NCBI GenBank assembly: GCA_039636795.1
Contig: CP143430.1
Coordinates: 1,426,001-1,490,000 of the forward strand
Source of the DNA: Micrococcaceae bacterium Sec5.1
GTDB taxonomy: Bacteria > Actinomycetota > Actinomycetes > Actinomycetales > Micrococcaceae
Direction: 5' to 3'
DNA: 64,000 bases
In this document: in pieces, positions 55,117 through 63,356 of the stretch
How the letters are laid out: each line of letters starts with the position of its first letter
Numbering within the stretch: position 1 is the first letter of the stretch
Notes under the pieces: model-generated
Databases searched by the model: none
Told to the model about the DNA's origin: nothing
Seen by the model: only the letters and a program-made list of their open reading frames with translations
Program-made: the position numbers and the translations under genes

Positions 55117-56946
55117 TTGGCCCACCTGCTTGGCGGCGAAAACCTCACCGTTTCGTTCGCGACCCGCACTGTCCTCGACGGCGTCACCCTCGGTTTGGAG
55201 GATGGCGACCGCATCGGCATGGTCGGCCGCAACGGTGACGGAAAATCAACCCTCATGCGTTTGCTCGCCTTGCGCTCGACGCCCGACTCCGGCCGCGTCA
55301 CCAAACGCGGGGACGTCAACGTCGGCTACCTCGACCAAGGCGACGTGCTCGACGGCGACCTGACAGTCGGCGCTGCAATTGTCGGCGACCGCGCGGACCA
55401 CGAATGGGCGGCCAACCCCAAGATCCGCGAAGTCATGGGCGGGCTGGTAGGGGACGTCGATTGGCACGCCAACGTCCATGCCCTCTCAGGCGGGCAGAAG
55501 CGCCGTGTCGCGCTGGCCAAGCTCCTCATTGAAGACCACGACGTCATCATGCTGGACGAACCCACCAACCACCTCGACGTCGAGGGCGTCGCCTGGCTGG
55601 CAAAGCACCTCAAGACCCGCTGGCGCGCCAACCAAGGCGCGTTCCTGGTGGTCACCCACGATCGCTGGTTCCTTGACGAAGTTTGCAACTACACGTGGGA
55701 AGTCCACGACGCGATGGTGGACATGTTCGACGGCGGATACGCCGCCTACGTTTTGGCGCGCGCCGAGCGCGACCGGACGGCCGCCGTCGTCGAAGGTAAA
55801 CGCCAGCAGCTCGTCAAAAAGGAACTGGCCTGGCTCAGGCGCGGCGCCCCGGCCCGGACTGCCAAGCCCAAGTTCCGGATCGAAGCCGCCAACGACCTCA
55901 TTGCAGACGTACCGGATCCCCGGGACTCCGTAGCGCTCAGCAAGATGGCCACCGCGCGGCTGGGCAAGGATGTGCTGGACCTCGAGAACGTGACCCTTGA
56001 TTTTGTCGACGGGGCGGACGGGCAGAAACTCTTCGACAACATCACCCTGCGGCTCGCCCCTGGCGAACGACTTGGTTTGGTGGGCGTCAACGGGGCTGGC
56101 AAGTCCACGCTGCTCAAGCTTCTCAACGGCGAAATCCAGCCCACGTCAGGGAAAGTCAAACGCGGCAAAACCGTGGTCACCGCCGTGCTCACCCAGGACG
56201 TGAAGGAGCTCGACGACGTCTCGGATCTGCGCGTCATTGAGGTCATCGAGCGGGAAAAGCGGTCCTTCAGCGTAGGCGGTAAGGAATTCACCGCCGGCCA
56301 GCTCGTGGAGCAGCTCGGGTTCACCAAGGAAAAGCAGTGGACACCCGTCAGCGACCTCTCCGGTGGTGAACGCCGTCGACTCCAACTCCTGCGCCTGCTG
56401 GTAGGGGAGCCCAACGTACTCATGCTCGACGAGCCCACCAACGACCTCGATACTGACACCCTGGCCGCCGTCGAAGACGTCCTGGACGGTTGGCCCGGCA
56501 CGCTGGTTGTGGTGAGCCACGACAGGTACCTCCTGGAACGCGTCACGGACAACCAGATGGCCCTCCTTGGCGATGCCAAACTCCGCGGCTTGCCCGGCGG
56601 TGTGGACCAATACCTCGAACTGCGCGAGGCGGCACTTGCTTCCGGCGCCGTTGGCGGCGGCTCGGGTGCTCCCACTTCTGCGAGTGGCGGTGCTTCTGCA
56701 CCCGTTGCTTCAGGCGCCAGCGAAGCCGAAAAGCGTGAAGCCCGCAAGGACCTCAACAGGATCGACCGCCAACTCGGCAAGATCGCACAGCAGGAGGAAA
56801 AGCTCCACACCCAAATGGCCGCGAAGTCCGAATCCGGCGACTTCGACGCGCTGGGCGAACTCAACGCAAAGCTCCAGGAACTCCTGGACGAGAAAGAAGG
56901 CCTGGAGCTCGAATGGCTCGAGGCCGCCGAAATCCTCGGCGAGTAG
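55117..56946 (+). CDS. ABC-F family ATPase (Uup-like)
   Basis: 609 residues with two ABC domains in one chain and no membrane segments. Domain 1: Walker A VGRNGDGKSTLMRL, signature LSGGQKRRVALAKLL, Walker B VIMLDEPTNHLDVEG. Domain 2: VGVNGAGKSTLLKL, LSGGERRRLQLLRLL, LMLDEPTNDLDTDT. The inter-domain linker is short, and the C-terminal 80 residues (EKREARKDLNRIDRQLGKI to WLEAAEILGE) are a coiled coil, as in Uup. ABC-F proteins bind ribosomes or branched DNA intermediates; antibiotic protection is not implied by this linker. Start TTG 55117 has only AGAAAG upstream. Confidence 0.93.
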   Translation: MAHLLGGENLTVSFATRTVLDGVTLGLEDGDRIGMVGRNGDGKSTLMRLLALRSTPDSGRVTKRGDVNVGYLDQGDVLDGDLTVGAAIVGDRADHEWAANPKIREVMGGLVGDVDWHANVHALSGGQKRRVALAKLLIEDHDVIMLDEPTNHLDVEGVAWLAKHLKTRWRANQGAFLVVTHDRWFLDEVCNYTWEVHDAMVDMFDGGYAAYVLARAERDRTAAVVEGKRQQLVKKELAWLRRGAPARTAKPKFRIEAANDLIADVPDPRDSVALSKMATARLGKDVLDLENVTLDFVDGADGQKLFDNITLRLAPGERLGLVGVNGAGKSTLLKLLNGEIQPTSGKVKRGKTVVTAVLTQDVKELDDVSDLRVIEVIEREKRSFSVGGKEFTAGQLVEQLGFTKEKQWTPVSDLSGGERRRLQLLRLLVGEPNVLMLDEPTNDLDTDTLAAVEDVLDGWPGTLVVVSHDRYLLERVTDNQMALLGDAKLRGLPGGVDQYLELREAALASGAVGGGSGAPTSASGGASAPVASGASEAEKREARKDLNRIDRQLGKIAQQEEKLHTQMAAKSESGDFDALGELNAKLQELLDEKEGLELEWLEAAEILGE

Positions 56947-56962
56947 TTTCGTAGCGCGGGGC

Positions 56963-57031
56963 CGGCTGTAAACATCCTCTGCGTGCTGCTCCTTCGTCGC
57001 TTTGACGCACGCTGCCGGATGTTTACAGCCG
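56963..57031. repeat. Interspersed palindromic element, copy C
   Basis: CGGCTGTAAACATCC (56963-56977) and GGATGTTTACAGCCG (57017-57031) are perfect 15-bp arms. The core is TCTGCGTGC-tgctccttcgtcgctttga-CGCACGCTGCC. It follows the ABC-F stop by 17 bp and can act as terminator. Confidence 0.8.
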
Positions 57032-57050
57032 CCGATGCTGCCCGCCGTCG

Positions 57051-57141
57051 GTTCAGATGCGGCGGGGGTTGGGGGTTATTGGGCTGGTTCGTACCCCGCT
57101 TTGACGCACGCTTCCGGATACCCGCCGCCCCGCCTCTGAAC
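57051..57141. repeat. Interspersed palindromic element, copy E (5' half of core missing)
   Basis: Arms GTTCAGA (57051-57057) and TCTGAAC (57135-57141), with GCGGCGGG (57059-57066) and CCCGCCGC (57121-57128) inside, enclose only the 3' half of the core, TTTGACGCACGCTTCCGGATA (57100-57120 region). The 5' core half is replaced by unrelated G/T-rich sequence. The 3' arm is also the first seven bases of repeat unit R1 of the 32-bp array. Confidence 0.6.
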
Positions 57142-57237
57142 GTTCTCTCACATCCCACAGGTTTCTGACCGACGTTCTCTCACGTCGTGCCCATTTTTGA
57201 CCGACGTTCTCTCACGTCCTGCGTTTTTTTGACCGAC
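57135..57237. repeat. 32-bp tandem array, left part (units R1-R4a)
   Basis: Units start at 57135, 57167, 57199 and 57231 with an exact 32-bp step. The consensus begins GACCGACGTTCTCTCACGTC and continues GTGCCCATTTTT. R1 is diverged (ACATCCCAC in place of ACGTCGTGC). R4 is broken after its first seven bases (GACCGAC) by the IS3-family element. Confidence 0.85.
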
Positions 57238-57285
57238 TGCGGTCGTATGGTTTTGTGAGACAGCTTGATGGGAGCTTCAGTTCAG

Positions 57286-57588
57286 ATGACCACGCCCAGA
57301 AGAAAATACGATGCCGCTTTCCGTGAGGATGCTGTGCGGCTTGTTTTGTCCACGAACCGGTCGGTGAAACAGGTCGCCGAGGAGATCGGGGTGAAGGAAA
57401 GCACGCTGGGGAACTGGCTGCACAGGCATCGAGAGAGCCACCAGGGCGCCGCGCCGGTCCTGCCTGAAGAACGGGGGCCGGTGCCGTGGGACGAGCACCG
57501 GAAGGCACTGGCCGAAAATGAGCGGTTGAAGGCCGAGGTCGAGTTCCTGGGAAAAGTCAGCGCCTTCTTTGCCGCGAAGCAAAAGTAG
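57286..57588 (+). CDS. IS3-family transposase OrfA
   Basis: 100 residues: helix-turn-helix (RKYDAAFREDAVRLVLSTNRSVKQVAEEIGVKESTLGNWLHRHRE) that binds the IS ends, then a leucine-zipper-like coiled coil (ENERLKAEVEFLGKVSAFFAAKQK) for dimerisation. ATG 57286 is chosen over 57265. The frame ends at TAG 57586; a -1 slip on CAAAAG immediately before it would fuse OrfA to OrfB through KVEDFYEFIEAEK. Confidence 0.92.
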   Translation: MTTPRRKYDAAFREDAVRLVLSTNRSVKQVAEEIGVKESTLGNWLHRHRESHQGAAPVLPEERGPVPWDEHRKALAENERLKAEVEFLGKVSAFFAAKQK

Positions 57589-57632
57589 AGGACTTCTACG
57601 AGTTCATCGAAGCGGAGAAGGCCAACTATTCC

Positions 57633-58502
57633 GTGGTGTGGCTGTGCCGGGCGTTGAAGGTCTCCCGGGCCTCGTTCTACCGGTGGCGCGCCCCTGCCGG
57701 GCCCTCACCGCGTGCCGTGCGGCATGAGGATCTGGTCACCGCGGTTACCGGCCTGTACGAGAAGGAAAATGGCCGTGCCGGCCGTGACCAGCTGACGCTT
57801 TTGCTCAACGCGGCCGGGACCAAGGTCTCCGCCCCCACCGTCGGGGCGATCATGCGAGAAAAGGGCCTGCGGGCCATCCGAACCCGGGCCTGGAAGAGGA
57901 CCACGGTCCAGGACCCGCAAGCCAAGACCGCCCACATCGAGAACCACATGCTCGATGAACAGGGCAAACGCGACTTCACCTCCGCAGTGCCCGGGACCCG
58001 TCTGGTCGGAGACATCACCTACCTGCGCACCGGCGAGGGCTGGCTTTATCTGGCCACCGTCATCGACCTGTTTTCGGGCATGGTCATCGGCTGGTCCATG
58101 GCTGCCCACATGCGGGCAAGCCTGTGCACCGCAGCCCTGCAGATGGCACGGAACCACGGCCGTTTCGCCGAGCATGGTGTGGTGTTCCACTCCGACCGTG
58201 GCACCCAATACACCTCTGACGAATTCCAAGAATGGTGCGGCCAGAACGGGGTCACCCAGTCCATGGGCAAGGTCGGGGTGTGCTGGGACAACGCGGTCGC
58301 CGAGAACTTCTTCTCCCACCTCAAAACCGAGTTCTACCACCACCACGGATTCGGCTCCAGACTCGCAGCCCGGACCGGAGTGATGGACTACATCGAAGGC
58401 TGGTACAACCGCCGCCGTCCCAACCGCAGGGCCGGCGGCATCCCACCGGCCGCCGCCCACGAAAACCACCACAACCGCGCCCAGGAACCCCTGGCCGCCT
58501 AA
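57633..58502 (+). CDS. IS3-family transposase OrfB (integrase core)
   Basis: 289 residues in the -1 frame relative to OrfA; the frame is open back to 57585, so the natural product is probably the OrfAB fusion rather than initiation at GTG 57633. A HTH_21 segment precedes the rve integrase core with DDE residues Asp127 (VGDITYL), Asp188 (FHSDRGTQY) and Glu224 (NAVAENFFSHLKTE), plus YIEGWYNRRRPN near the end. All are intact, so the transposase is probably functional. Confidence 0.93.
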   Translation: MVWLCRALKVSRASFYRWRAPAGPSPRAVRHEDLVTAVTGLYEKENGRAGRDQLTLLLNAAGTKVSAPTVGAIMREKGLRAIRTRAWKRTTVQDPQAKTAHIENHMLDEQGKRDFTSAVPGTRLVGDITYLRTGEGWLYLATVIDLFSGMVIGWSMAAHMRASLCTAALQMARNHGRFAEHGVVFHSDRGTQYTSDEFQEWCGQNGVTQSMGKVGVCWDNAVAENFFSHLKTEFYHHHGFGSRLAARTGVMDYIEGWYNRRRPNRRAGGIPPAAAHENHHNRAQEPLAA

Positions 58503-58539
58503 CACCAACGAAACTGTCTCAAAAACTTGACGAGCGCAG

Positions 58540-58599
58540 ACGTTCTCTCACGTCGTGCCAGTTTTTGGCGGATGCTCTTTCATTTCCCGCACAGGGCCT
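58540..58599. repeat. 32-bp tandem array, right part (R4b and R5)
   Basis: 58540-58542 repeats the target GAC; 58543-58567 (GTTCTCTCACGTCGTGCC ...) completes unit R4, and a degenerate unit R5 (GGCGGATGCTCTTTCATTTC ...) follows from 58568. Removing the IS plus one GAC restores a perfect R4. The stretch 58600-58680 shows nothing recognisable. Confidence 0.8.
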
Positions 58600-58680
58600 G
58601 CCTCTGCCAACCCCTGGATCCACCGTTTATCCGACACTCCCCAGGCCAGCGACGAGAGTCCGACCGCAGCGGCCCCGGGT

Positions 58681-58794
58681 GGGGATGTGAGAGAGCGGGG
58701 GGAGACGGGTGGGGATGTGAGAGAAGGATGGGGAAACGGGTGGGGATGTGAGAGAGCGGTGGGAAAAACGGCGCAGGATGTGAGAGAGGGATGG
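58681..58794. repeat. Inverted array of GGATGTGAGAGA motifs
   Basis: GGATGTGAGAGA occurs at 58683, 58713, 58744 and 58776, spaced 30, 31 and 32 bp. Its complement TCTCTCACATCC is the conserved heart of the left array, so the two arrays face each other. The last unit ends 3 bp before the stop codon of the minus-strand TetR gene. Confidence 0.85.
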
Positions 58795-58797
58795 GGG

Positions 58798-59472
58798 TCA
58801 GCCGTCGGAGCGGAGCTCGGGCTCCTTCTGCAGCCCCGTCAGTCCGTTCCAGGCCAGGTTCACCAGGTGAGCTGCCACCGCGCGTTTGTCCGGCTCACGG
58901 CTGTCCAGCCACCATTGGCCTGTCATCGCGACCATTCCCACGAGCATCTGAGCGTACATAGCGCCGTCGGCAGCGCTGAATCCGCGGCGGGCGAATTCAT
59001 CCGAGAGCAGGTGTTCCACCCGGGCGGTGACGTGGGAGAGCAACGTGGAGAAGGCGCCTTCGGGTTGTGAGGGCGGTGCGTCGCGCATGAGGATCCGGAA
59101 GCCGTCGGTGCGGTCTTCGATGTAGCCAAGGAGTGCAAGTGCTGCGCGCTCCACCAGGACGCGGGGTTTGGCCTCCGTGCTCAGTGCCTCGGTGATGGAG
59201 TCCAGGAGGATCCGGAATTCGGTTTCGACAACCTGCCGGTAGAGGCCCTCCTTGGACCCAAAGTGCTCGTAGATCACGGGCTTGGAGACGCCCGCACTGG
59301 CGGCAATTTCTTCAATTGTGGTGCCGTCAAGGCCCTTGGCTGCGAAGAGCGCCCGGCCAATGCCGATGAGCTGGGAGCGGCGCTGTTGTCCCGTCATCCG
59401 CAACCGTACAGGGCGGTCTCCCAGAGGCTCGAGGCCGGCTGCGGGCCGGGAAAGTTCAGTGCGCTTGCTCAC
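58798..59472 (-). CDS. TetR/AcrR family transcriptional regulator
   Basis: 224 residues from GTG 59472 (the frame is open to 59571 without support). N-terminal HTH: RRSQLIGIGRALFAAKGLDGTTIEEIAASAGVSKPVIYEHFGSKEGLYRQVVETE. The C-terminal domain (LLGYIEDRTDGFRILMRDAP, GMVAMTGQWWLDSREPDKRAVAAHLVNLAWNGL) resembles the Rv1019-type TetR found near mfd/glmU in actinobacteria. Target unknown. Downstream, its 3' end borders the inverted repeat array. Confidence 0.88.
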   Translation of the reverse strand: MSKRTELSRPAAGLEPLGDRPVRLRMTGQQRRSQLIGIGRALFAAKGLDGTTIEEIAASAGVSKPVIYEHFGSKEGLYRQVVETEFRILLDSITEALSTEAKPRVLVERAALALLGYIEDRTDGFRILMRDAPPSQPEGAFSTLLSHVTARVEHLLSDEFARRGFSAADGAMYAQMLVGMVAMTGQWWLDSREPDKRAVAAHLVNLAWNGLTGLQKEPELRSDG

Positions 59473-59660
59473 GTGTCCATCATGCCCTAACCCGCCGCGC
59501 GGCTGGTCCGGAAGCGCCGTAACAGGGCATCTGGAGACCCGTCGCAGCGGGTCAAGTCGCGAACCATGCAAAGGTCATGGCAAACTAGATTCTTGTGTGT
59601 GCATCCCGGTGATCCGGGAAACCGTCAGGCCCTGCCGCCTGGGGGTGCAAGCATGCGCGG

Positions 59661-59732
59661 TCCGCTCTGGTGTAATGGCAGCACCCCGGCCTTTGGAGCC
59701 GTGGAGTATAGGTTCGAATCCTATGGGCGGAA
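59661..59732 (+). tRNA. tRNA-Gln (anticodon TTG)
   Basis: The cloverleaf is readable: acceptor TCCGCTC/GGGCGGA (59661-59667 with 59725-59731), D-arm GTGT/GCAC, anticodon loop CTTTGGA with anticodon TTG, T-arm ATAGG-TTCGAAT-CCTAT. The first anticodon-stem pair is mismatched (C-T). Discriminator A at 59732; CCA is not encoded. It lies 125 bp before glmU. Confidence 0.95.
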
Positions 59733-59856
59733 CGGTCGGAAAATGCGCTCCACTCTGTACCTGGAACAGCTCGAACGGTGCCTGGGTCCATAGTTGGAAT
59801 GGCAGCATTCCGAAGCCGGGTTACCCGGGACAAAACCGAGCAAGGAGAGCCAGTAC

Positions 59857-61362
59857 GTGAGCCCCGAAACCACCGGTCCCGCAGCAGTCATCGTCTTGGC
59901 TGCAGGTGCCGGAACGCGAATGAAGTCGCGGACTCCCAAAATTCTCCACGAAATCGGCGGCCTCTCCATGGTGGGTCACGCCCTCCTCGCCGCCCGTTCC
60001 ATCAAGCCTTTGAAGCTGGCCCTTGTTGTCCGGCACGAGCGCGATCGCGTCGCAGAACACGTCTCCGCGCTGGATCCGGAAGCCGTGATCGTTGACCAGG
60101 ACGAGATCCCCGGCACGGGACGCGCTGTGGAGGTTGCCCTCACGGCCCTCGACGCTGAAGCCGAGCTCACCGGCACTGTGGTTGTCACCTACGGAGATGT
60201 GCCCCTGCTGACCGGCGAATTGCTGGGCGAGCTCGTGGCCACGCATGAAGCCCAGGGCAACGCCGTTACAGTGCTCACTGCCGTTTTGGACGACGCCTCG
60301 GGTTACGGCCGCATCCTTCGCGCCGAAGACGGCACAGTCACCGGCATCCGCGAGCACAAGGATGCAAGCGAAGCCGAGCACACCATCCTTGAGGTCAACT
60401 CGGGTATTTACGCCTTCGACGCCGCTGTGCTGCGGAATGCGCTGACGCGGGTCACCACTGACAACGCGCAGGGCGAGATGTACCTCACCGATGTCCTCGG
60501 CTTGGCGCGCGACGCCGGTGGCCGGGTTGCCGCCGTCGTCACCCAGGACCGCTGGCAGGTTGAGGGCGCCAACGACCGCATCCAGCTTTCCGCGCTCGGC
60601 GCCGAGCTGAATCGCCGCATCGTCGAGTCCTGGATGCGGGCGGGCGTGACCGTGGTGGATCCCTCCACCACCTGGATCGACTCCACGGTGAGGCTCGATG
60701 AAGACGTCCGCTTGCTGCCCAATACGCAACTGCACGGTTCCACCACTGTGGCGAGGGACGCCGTCGTGGGTCCCGATACAACGCTGACCGATGTCAACGT
60801 TGGCGAAGGCGCCAAAGTGACCCGCACGCATGGCTCAGGTTCCACTATCGGCGCCAAAGCAAGCGTTGGACCGTTTACCTACCTCCGCCCCGGCACGGTA
60901 CTGGGGGAGACGGGCAAGATCGGCGCCTTCTACGAAACCAAGAACGTGACCATCGGCCGCGGTTCCAAGCTGTCCCATCTCGGCTACGCAGGTGACGCTG
61001 AAATCGGCGAGGACACCAACATCGGCTGTGGCAACATCACCGCGAATTACGACGGCGAGAAGAAGCACCGCACGGTGATCGGCTCGGGCGTGCGCACGGG
61101 TTCAAACACCGTCTTTGTAGCGCCAGTGACCGTGGGTGATGGCGCCTACAGCGGCGCCGGTGCCGTCGTCCGCAAGGACGTCCCGCCGGGAGCCCTCGCC
61201 CTTAGCCTGGCCGCACAACGAAACGTCGAAGGTTGGGTGCAAGACAACCGCCCGGGCACTGTCTCCGCGAAGCTGGCGCAGGCCGCGCAGGACTCCCTGC
61301 TGACCCCCGCCCCCACATCCTCACAATCTCCAGCAACCACAGAAGAGGGCAAACAGGCATGA
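59857..61362 (+). CDS. glmU: Bifunctional UDP-GlcNAc pyrophosphorylase / glucosamine-1-phosphate acetyltransferase
   Basis: 501 residues from GTG 59857 (AAGGAGA upstream). N-terminal uridylyltransferase: VIVLAAGAGTRMKSRTPKILHEIGG, VTYGDVPLLTG, and EVNSGIYAFD. C-terminal left-handed beta-helix acetyltransferase with hexapeptide repeats and GPFTYLRPGTVLGETGKIGAFYETKN, GCGNITANYDGEKKHRT (catalytic His in HRT). It makes UDP-GlcNAc for peptidoglycan and other polymers. The C-terminus has a Pro/Ser/Thr-rich tail. The stop overlaps the prs ATG by 4 bp. Confidence 0.97.
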   Translation: MSPETTGPAAVIVLAAGAGTRMKSRTPKILHEIGGLSMVGHALLAARSIKPLKLALVVRHERDRVAEHVSALDPEAVIVDQDEIPGTGRAVEVALTALDAEAELTGTVVVTYGDVPLLTGELLGELVATHEAQGNAVTVLTAVLDDASGYGRILRAEDGTVTGIREHKDASEAEHTILEVNSGIYAFDAAVLRNALTRVTTDNAQGEMYLTDVLGLARDAGGRVAAVVTQDRWQVEGANDRIQLSALGAELNRRIVESWMRAGVTVVDPSTTWIDSTVRLDEDVRLLPNTQLHGSTTVARDAVVGPDTTLTDVNVGEGAKVTRTHGSGSTIGAKASVGPFTYLRPGTVLGETGKIGAFYETKNVTIGRGSKLSHLGYAGDAEIGEDTNIGCGNITANYDGEKKHRTVIGSGVRTGSNTVFVAPVTVGDGAYSGAGAVVRKDVPPGALALSLAAQRNVEGWVQDNRPGTVSAKLAQAAQDSLLTPAPTSSQSPATTEEGKQA

Positions 61363-62339
61363 GCGAAATTACCGCACACGGCGAGAAGAAATTGATTCTC
61401 GCCGCCGGAAGGGCACATCCGGAGCTGGCGCAGGAAATCGCGAAGGAGCTGGAGACCGAGCTCCTGCCCATCGACGCCTACGACTTCGCCAATGGGGAAA
61501 TCTATGTCCGTTCAGCCGAGAGCGTGCGCGGCACGGATGCCTTCGTCATCCAGGCACACCCGGCCCCGCTGAACAACTGGCTTATGGAGCAGTTGATCAT
61601 GATCGACTCCCTCAAGCGCGCCTCTGCCAAGAGGATTACGGTTGTTTCACCGTTCTACCCGTACTCCCGCCAGGACAAGAAGGGCCGCGGCCGCGAGCCC
61701 ATTTCCGCCCGCCTGGTAGCGGACCTGTACAAGACCGCCGGTGCGGACCGCATCATGTCCGTGGACCTGCACACCTCCCAGATCCAGGGCTTCTTCGATG
61801 GCCCCGTTGACCACCTGATGGCGATCCCGCTGCTTGCCGACTACATTCGCACCAAGGTGGAGGCGGACAACATCACTGTTGTTTCGCCGGACACCGGCCG
61901 CGTCCGCGTGGCCGAACAGTGGGCGGAACGACTGGGCGGTGCCCCGCTGGCATTCGTTCACAAGAGCCGCGACCTCACGGTGCCCAACCAGGCCGTCTCC
62001 AAGACCGTTGTTGGCCAGGTTGAAGGCCGCACCTGCGTGCTTATTGACGACATGATCGACACCGGTGGAACCATCTCCGGCGCCGTCCAGGTCCTTAAGA
62101 ACGCCGGCGCCAAGGATGTCATCATCGCTTGCACGCACGCCGTTTTCTCGGATCCGGCAGCGCAGCGCCTCGCTGATTCCGGCGCACGCGAAGTTGTTGT
62201 CACCAACACCCTGCCCATCCCGGCAGAGAAGCGCTTCCCGCAGCTCACGGTGCTGTCCATCGCACCGTTGATCGCGCGCGCCATTCGTGAAGTGTTCGAC
62301 GACGGGTCGGTCACCAGCCTCTTCGACGGCAAAGCCTGA
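61359..62339 (+). CDS. prs: Ribose-phosphate diphosphokinase (PRPP synthetase)
   Basis: 326 residues. Motifs: LAAGRAHPELAQEIAKEL, VVSPFYPYSRQDKKGRGREPISARLVADLYKTAG (ATP-binding flexible loop and signature), DLHTSQIQGFFDGPVDHL, VSPDTGRVRVAEQWAERLG and the PRPP loop VLIDDMIDTGGTI. It makes PRPP for purines, pyrimidines, His and Trp, and in actinobacteria also for decaprenylphosphoryl arabinose. ATG 61359 overlaps glmU by 4 bp, so the pair is one operon; terminator 62358-62399 follows. Confidence 0.98.
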   Translation: MSEITAHGEKKLILAAGRAHPELAQEIAKELETELLPIDAYDFANGEIYVRSAESVRGTDAFVIQAHPAPLNNWLMEQLIMIDSLKRASAKRITVVSPFYPYSRQDKKGRGREPISARLVADLYKTAGADRIMSVDLHTSQIQGFFDGPVDHLMAIPLLADYIRTKVEADNITVVSPDTGRVRVAEQWAERLGGAPLAFVHKSRDLTVPNQAVSKTVVGQVEGRTCVLIDDMIDTGGTISGAVQVLKNAGAKDVIIACTHAVFSDPAAQRLADSGAREVVVTNTLPIPAEKRFPQLTVLSIAPLIARAIREVFDDGSVTSLFDGKA

Positions 62340-62357
62340 CGCCGGACGACTGACGTG

Positions 62358-62399
62358 ACGGGTCATCCGCCGCCTCCGGGCGTGTGGGTGGCCCGTTTT
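62358..62399 (+). terminator. Terminator after prs
   Basis: ACGGGTCATCC (62358-62368) and GGGTGGCCCGT (62386-62396) pair with small bulges and are followed by TTTTC. The rest of the 304-bp gap to rplY holds a possible promoter near 62410-62435 but no gene. Confidence 0.65.
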
Positions 62400-62643
62400 C
62401 AGTAATGAAGGTATCCGCTGGTAAACTCTTGGGGATACCTTGGCGAGGGAGAGCACATCCGGTGCGCGTTTTGAACCGGAATTGCGGGTCTCCGTTATCG
62501 ACTGGGTCTGCATCTCCTTCGACACAGGCGGGCTTTGCTGCTGGACAGCAACGATCGCCGGGCGTAGAAGGTCCACAGACCTCCGCCCTTGCTGATCGAC
62601 TTGTCCGGAATTTCCCGGACGCCACAGTAATCAAGGAGTACAC

Positions 62644-63216
62644 ATGTCTGAGCAGAAGCTCACCGCAGAACTGCGCACGGAATTCGGCAAGGGTTTTGCC
62701 CGCCGTGCACGCATGGCCGGCCAGATCCCGGCTGTCATCTACGGCCACGGCGCAGAGCCGATCCACATCAACCTGCCCGGCCGCGCCACCACGCTGGCTG
62801 TCCGCGTTTCCAACGCCCTGCTGGCGATCGACGTCGACGGCGAGCAGCACCTGACGCTCGTCAAGGACATCCAGCGCGACCCGGTTAAGCAGATCATCGA
62901 GCACGTTGACCTCCAGACCGTCCAGGCCGGCGAGAAGGTTACCGTTGACATCGCCATCCACGTTTCCGGTGAAGTTGCTCCGGGTGCTGTTGCCAGCCTC
63001 GAAGCCACCACGGTTTCCCTTGAGGCCGAGGCAACCCACGTGCCTACCGCCGTCGAGGTTGACATCGAAGGCCGTAAGGCTGGGGAGAACATCCACGCAT
63101 CGGACCTCGTCCTGCCGAAGGGTTCCACCCTGCTCACTGAAGGTGACACCCTGGTGGTCCGTATCTCCGAGACCGCTTCTGAAGCTGAAGAAGAAACCAC
63201 GGCAGCAGCTGAGTAG
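62644..63216 (+). CDS. rplY: 50S ribosomal protein L25, CTC form
   Basis: 190 residues: N-terminal L25 domain that binds 5S rRNA (LRTEFGKGFARRARMAGQIPAVIYGHG, LVKDIQRDPVKQIIEHVDLQ) and the C-terminal TL5/CTC domain (VTVDIAIHVSGEVAPGAV to EADLVLPKGSTLLTEGDTLVVRI), with an acidic Glu-rich tail. This longer form is usual in actinobacteria. ATG 62644 has AAGGAG 8 nt upstream. The pairing with pth, 140 bp downstream, is a conserved arrangement, although a strong terminator intervenes. Confidence 0.97.
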   Translation: MSEQKLTAELRTEFGKGFARRARMAGQIPAVIYGHGAEPIHINLPGRATTLAVRVSNALLAIDVDGEQHLTLVKDIQRDPVKQIIEHVDLQTVQAGEKVTVDIAIHVSGEVAPGAVASLEATTVSLEAEATHVPTAVEVDIEGRKAGENIHASDLVLPKGSTLLTEGDTLVVRISETASEAEEETTAAAE

Positions 63217-63246
63217 TCTTTGACTATTTGAGGCAAACGCCTTTTG

Positions 63247-63283
63247 AGTGGCCGGGTACCCCTTGGGTCCCGGCCACTTTCTT
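63247..63283 (+). terminator. Terminator after rplY
   Basis: AGTGGCCGGG (63247-63256) pairs perfectly with CCCGGCCACT (63269-63278), followed by TTCTTCTT. This is a convincing intrinsic terminator, and pth therefore needs its own promoter or readthrough. Confidence 0.82.
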
Positions 63284-63356
63284 CTTCCGTCCCACGCAAA
63301 CTCCGGGACCCCCATCGCTGACCCGATTCCCTGACAAGACTCCCTAGGATGAGACC

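Larger units (their letters stand above)
57238..58539 (+). mobile_element. IS3-family insertion sequence
   Basis: 1,302 bp. The ends are imperfect inverted repeats: TGCGGTCGTATGGTTTTG-TGAGACAG on the left and the complement reading TGCGCTCGTCAAGTTTT-TGAGACAG on the right, beginning TG and ending CA. A 3-bp direct repeat GAC flanks it (57235-57237 and 58540-58542). It carries orfA and orfB in the -1 relationship; AAAAG just before the orfA TAG (57586-57588) is a likely slip site to make the OrfAB transposase. The element looks complete. Confidence 0.92.

Noticed and set aside
55117-56946. Antibiotic-resistance ABC-F (ribosome protection).
   Set aside because: The C-terminal coiled coil and short linker look Uup-like; nothing indicates a resistance-type linker.
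55746-57158. 470-residue minus-strand open frame opposite ABC-F, running through palindromic copies C and E.
   Set aside because: Ser/Arg-rich antisense translation with no motif; it reads through clear non-coding repeats.
57135-58794. CRISPR array.
   Set aside because: Units follow each other with no unique spacers, two arrays are in opposite orientation, and no cas genes are present.
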